A stretch of 18,753 bases of DNA from Candidatus Electronema nielsenii (GTDB taxonomy: Bacteria; Desulfobacterota; Desulfobulbia; Desulfobulbales; Desulfobulbaceae): the NCBI GenBank assembly GCA_026122915.1, contig JAGIXO010000024.1, positions 1-18,753 of the forward strand, read 5' to 3'. The translations under genes and the position numbers were made by a program. The number at the start of each line of letters is the position of its first letter. Within the stretch, counting starts at the first letter, position 1. This document shows, piece after piece, positions 15,997 to 18,753 of the stretch. The notes beneath the pieces are model-generated. The model did not search any database. It was not told the origin of the DNA and was given only the letters and a program-made list of their open reading frames with translations.

Positions 15997-17466
15997 TTAC
16001 TGGCGTTCTGTCCGGTAATTTGGGGCTTCACGGGTGATATCAACATCATGAACGTGTGATTCACGCAGGCCAGCAGGCGAAATGCGGACGAATTTCGCCC
16101 GTTTGTGCAACTCTGGAATTGAGGCTGCGCCGCAGTACCCCATGCCAGAGCGCAGGCCACCGAGCAGTTGATAAATCATCTCGGCAATGGAGCCACGGTA
16201 GGGAACGCGGCCCTCGATGCCTTCAGGTACTAATTTGGAGGCTTCGCTTTCCTTTTTTTGAAAATAGCGGTCGCCAGAACCCTGCTGCATCGCACCCAAC
16301 GACCCCATGCCTCGATAGCCCTTGTACTTGCGGCCCTGAAAGAGGAAGACCTCGCCTGGTGTTTCATCGGTACCTGCAAAAAGCGAGCCGATCATCACGC
16401 TACTGGCTCCGATGCCGAGGGCCTTACAGATATCGCCGGAGAACTTGATCCCGCCGTCAGCAATGATAGGAATATGCTTCTCTTTGGCCGCTTTTACCGC
16501 GTTCTGAAGGGCTGTGAGCTGTGGCACGCCCACACCAGCTACAATCCGAGTGGTGCAGATTGATCCCGGCCCTACGCCAACTTTAACCGCATTGGCACCG
16601 GCCTCAATTAAAGCAGCAGTACCTTCAGCGGTGGCCACATTGCCCGCAATCACCGGCATGTCTGGCCAAGCTGCCCGTACTTCGCGTACCGCTTGAAGAA
16701 TACCTGCGGAATGCCCGTGCGCCGAATCCAGCACGATCACATCCACCCCTGCCCGCACCAGAGCCTCGGTGCGATCTGGCATATCCGGTCCCACGCCGAT
16801 AGCCGCGCCAACTAACAACCTGCCGCTGCTGTCTTTGGCTGACATCGGGTATTGTTTAATTTTTTCAATATCCTTGATTGTGATCAAACCTTTGAGGTTT
16901 TCTCGCTCATCGACCACCAGCAGCTTTTCAATTCTATGCTCATGGAGCAGGGCCTTGCAGTGTTCTAAACTGATGCCCTCACGGACAGTGACCAAATTTT
17001 TGCTGGTCATTACATCCTTGACCCGCAACTCACCGCTGGAGACAAAACGAAGATCGCGATTAGTAACAATGCCGACTAATCTACCGTCTCGCAGCACCGG
17101 CAGACCAGAAATTCTGTATGAGGCCATCAAGGTTTCCACCTCGGCCACGCTTTGTTCTTCCGTCACTGTGATCGGATCAACAATCATGCCGGATTCTGAT
17201 TTCTTTACTCGGCGAACTTCCCTTGCCTGATCTTCAATCGACATGTTTTTATGCACAATGCCGATGCCGCCTGCTCTGGCCATCGCAATGGCGGTGCGGT
17301 GTTCTGTTACCGAATCCATCGCTGCGGAAACCAACGGAGCGTTGAGATAAATCGTGTCCGTGAGCCGGGTGGCAAGGGAAACCTCCGACGGCAGGATTTC
17401 CGAAGCGGACGGGACGAGCAGGACGTCATCAAAGGTATAGGCTGGGGGTATGTCCTGGTCGAACAT
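15997..17466 (-). CDS. guaB: IMP dehydrogenase
   Basis: Oxidises IMP to XMP with NAD+, the committed step of guanine nucleotide synthesis. The 489-residue product has the catalytic barrel with catalytic Cys304 in GPGSICTTR, two CBS domains inserted at about residues 95-205, the mobile flap around YRGMGS (394-399), and the catalytic arginine motif RVPYRG (420-425). The start at 17466 is supported by AAGGAG seven nt upstream and by the typical N-terminus 'YTFDDVLLVPS'. A longer frame to 17523 would run through that ribosome binding site. A good promoter lies at 17541-17569. guaA follows in the same direction. Confidence 0.97.
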   Translation of the reverse strand: MFDQDIPPAYTFDDVLLVPSASEILPSEVSLATRLTDTIYLNAPLVSAAMDSVTEHRTAIAMARAGGIGIVHKNMSIEDQAREVRRVKKSESGMIVDPITVTEEQSVAEVETLMASYRISGLPVLRDGRLVGIVTNRDLRFVSSGELRVKDVMTSKNLVTVREGISLEHCKALLHEHRIEKLLVVDERENLKGLITIKDIEKIKQYPMSAKDSSGRLLVGAAIGVGPDMPDRTEALVRAGVDVIVLDSAHGHSAGILQAVREVRAAWPDMPVIAGNVATAEGTAALIEAGANAVKVGVGPGSICTTRIVAGVGVPQLTALQNAVKAAKEKHIPIIADGGIKFSGDICKALGIGASSVMIGSLFAGTDETPGEVFLFQGRKYKGYRGMGSLGAMQQGSGDRYFQKKESEASKLVPEGIEGRVPYRGSIAEMIYQLLGGLRSGMGYCGAASIPELHKRAKFVRISPAGLRESHVHDVDITREAPNYRTERQ

Positions 17467-17540
17467 GGGAGGCTCCTTGTTGATTGGTCGTTTTCGCCGG
17501 GCAGAGCTGGGTCTGGACAGCACAAATAAAAGATTCGGCT

Positions 17541-17569
17541 ATTTTAGCACCGCTGGCGGACAAAAGCAA
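17541..17569 (-). promoter_or_regulatory. Predicted sigma70-type promoter for guaBA
   Basis: Read on the minus strand, TTGCTT (-35, 17564-17569) and TAAAAT (-10, 17541-17546) are separated by exactly 17 nt, and transcription would start about 70 nt before the guaB ATG. It lies in the 136-nt gap between the glutamine cyclotransferase stop and guaB. No operator or riboswitch-like structure was recognised in the leader. Confidence 0.6.
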
Positions 17570-17602
17570 ACACAGGCGTGAAAAAAGAATGTTTTTCCTT
17601 GC

Positions 17603-18393
17603 TTAGGGCTTCTTTTGTTGAGCTGGAACCGTCCTGATTTCAAAAAGCGCGGGCCAGAGCTTGCCAGTAACAAAGAGCCTATCCTGCTCTGGGTCGTGCA
17701 TGATGCCGTTGAGCACCGCCTCAGCATTGCCGTTCCGCATCCGAGCGCAAAGCTCTGAGAGATCAAGCCAAGCCGTAACTACGCCGGTTTCTGGACTGAT
17801 AACCACTATGCGACATTCCTTCCAGATGTTGGCATAAATTGTGCCGTTGACGTATTCCAGCTCATTCAGTCGGTCAATTTCTTGCCCGTGATCGCGCACC
17901 GTGATCTGCCATTTTTCCGCCAGAGTTGCCGGATCGAGGAAATAAAGCGTTGCCGTGCCGTCACTGATAATCAGGCTGCTGCCATCATGGGTGATGCCCC
18001 AGCCTTCGCGGGGCCACGACCAAGTGTTGCGCAGGGCAAAGCTGCCTTTATCGTACTGAAAAATATTTTGGTTTTGCCACGTCAGCTGGTAGATGCTGTC
18101 TTGAAAAACAGTAATACCTTCGGCAAAAAATTGTGGTGCATAGTTCAACTGTTGCTCAACGTTACCGGTGACAAGATCAACCGGCGCAGGGAAGAACGTT
18201 CGTGCAAGCCCGTGCCTTCGTACACGCGGTCTTTATCCCAAACTAAGCCTTGGGTAAAGGCATTGCGGTCGTGAGGATATTCTTTGATCACAACAGCGGC
18301 AAGTTGCGCGGGCGAGGATGTCTCGCTGTGGCAGCCAAATTGGAAAAAAAGGGTGAGCAAAATTACGCAAGCCGCGCAACAAATGGTAGGCAT
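17603..18393 (-). pseudogene. Glutamine cyclotransferase (glutaminyl-peptide cyclotransferase), frameshifted
   Basis: Family of beta-propeller enzymes that cyclise N-terminal glutamine to pyroglutamate. The gene is split over two frames. The 5' part (from ATG 18393) encodes a lipoprotein-type signal with Cys21 after FQFG and 'NAFTQGLVWDKDRVYEGTGL'. It then reads out of frame near 18181 and stops soon after. The 3' part continues in the other frame with 'DLVTGNVEQQL', 'AEGITVFQDSIYQLTW', 'REGWGITHDGSSLIISDG' and 'VLNGIMHDPEQDRLFVTGKL', all typical. One extra G at the GG on the minus strand (18181-18182) restores a single 263-residue protein. The cause may be a real mutation or a sequencing error. 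The ATG overlaps the upstream permease stop by 1 nt (TAATG). Confidence 0.85.
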
Positions 18394-18746
18394 TATTTTA
18401 GATAAGCAATGATATAGCTGAAGGCCGCAATGAGGACAAAAAAACAAAGAATCAACTTGATCGCTTTGGCTGGGACATGTTTTTGGCAGCGTGCGCCGAG
18501 ATACATGCCGCAAAAACCGCCGATGCCGAAGAGGAAACCAAGCTGCCAGTCTGGGGCCACGGACATACCCGGATAAAAGCCGGACAGCAGTTGACAAACC
18601 AGTACGCCCGCGACCGAGGTGATAAAGGTACCCATTAAGGCGGCTCCGGCCACGGCATGAACCGGTAGCTGAAAAAAGGCAACCATGAAAGGCGCGATGA
18701 TTGCACCGCCGCCGATGCCATATAGTGTTTCAGTTTTTAGATCGTT
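18393..18746 (-). pseudogene. TauE/SafE family permease, C-terminal half only
   Basis: Family of multi-helix inner-membrane exporters of sulfite and organic sulfonates. Only the C-terminal half is present: 'YGIGGGAIIAPFMVAFF', 'LPVHAVAGAALMGTFITSVAG', 'PDWQLGFLFGIGGFCGMYLG' and 'VPAKAIKLILCFFVLIAAF', giving about three or four membrane helices. Family similarity begins at YGIGGG, upstream of the first possible Met (18686). Just before it the frame is AT-rich, unconserved and closed by TAA at 18747-18749. The gene is therefore broken or its N-terminal half is missing through a junction at the window end. It overlaps the cyclotransferase gene downstream by 1 nt. The transported substrate is not determinable. 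Confidence 0.72.
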
Positions 18747-18753
18747 TTAAAAA

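Noticed and set aside
17575..17602. AT-rich inverted stretch after the cyclotransferase stop, ending in a T run on the minus strand
   Set aside because: The possible stem is short and nearly all A-T, too weak to call a terminator with confidence.
1..18753. CRISPR arrays, tRNA or rRNA genes, transposases, toxin-antitoxin or phage genes
   Set aside because: No direct repeat arrays, RNA gene signatures or mobile-element proteins were seen inside the window.

Overview
The window is an ordinary bacterial chromosome segment of a Gram-negative organism. It carries outer-membrane lipid transport genes (mlaD, mlaA, mlaC) and an almost complete type II secretion system (T2SS) operon. The deltaproteobacterial-style gspN, a NYN-cold-shock protein, a glutamine cyclotransferase and a TauE-like protein together suggest Desulfobacterota, perhaps Desulfobulbales. 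That placement is inferred from protein style; no marker gene settles it.

Layout. Positions 45-1906 (+) hold mlaD-mlaA-mlaC, the distal part of an Mla operon whose permease and ATPase genes would lie to the left of the window. A perfect hairpin at 1919-1946 separates them from convergent yhbY (1955-2293, -), a ribosome-assembly RNA-binding protein. Positions 2419-13499 (+) hold eleven tightly packed T2SS genes in the order gspG-H-I-J-K-L-M-N-C-D-E, most overlapping or separated by fewer than 20 nt. The pseudopilins (G-K), inner-membrane platform (L, M, C), GspN, secretin (D) and ATPase (E) are all present. The platform protein GspF and the prepilin peptidase GspO are not in the window.

The rest is on the minus strand. 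Reading leftward from the right edge: a TauE/SafE-like permease that lacks its N-terminal half, a lipoprotein-type glutamine cyclotransferase broken by a one-base frameshift, then guaB (with a good sigma70-type promoter at 17541-17569), guaA, and a NYN-nuclease/cold-shock fusion gene. guaB and guaA catalyse the two steps from IMP to GMP. A strong hairpin lies between guaA and the NYN gene.

I see no wholly new system. The most notable points are: a TPR extension on the secretin GspD; a GspC whose PDZ domain is replaced by a proline-rich tail; absence of gspF from an otherwise complete rearranged operon; the NYN-CSD fusion; and two places (gspH start, glutamine cyclotransferase) where restoring one G gives a much better gene. 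The last may mean homopolymer assembly errors or real mutations.
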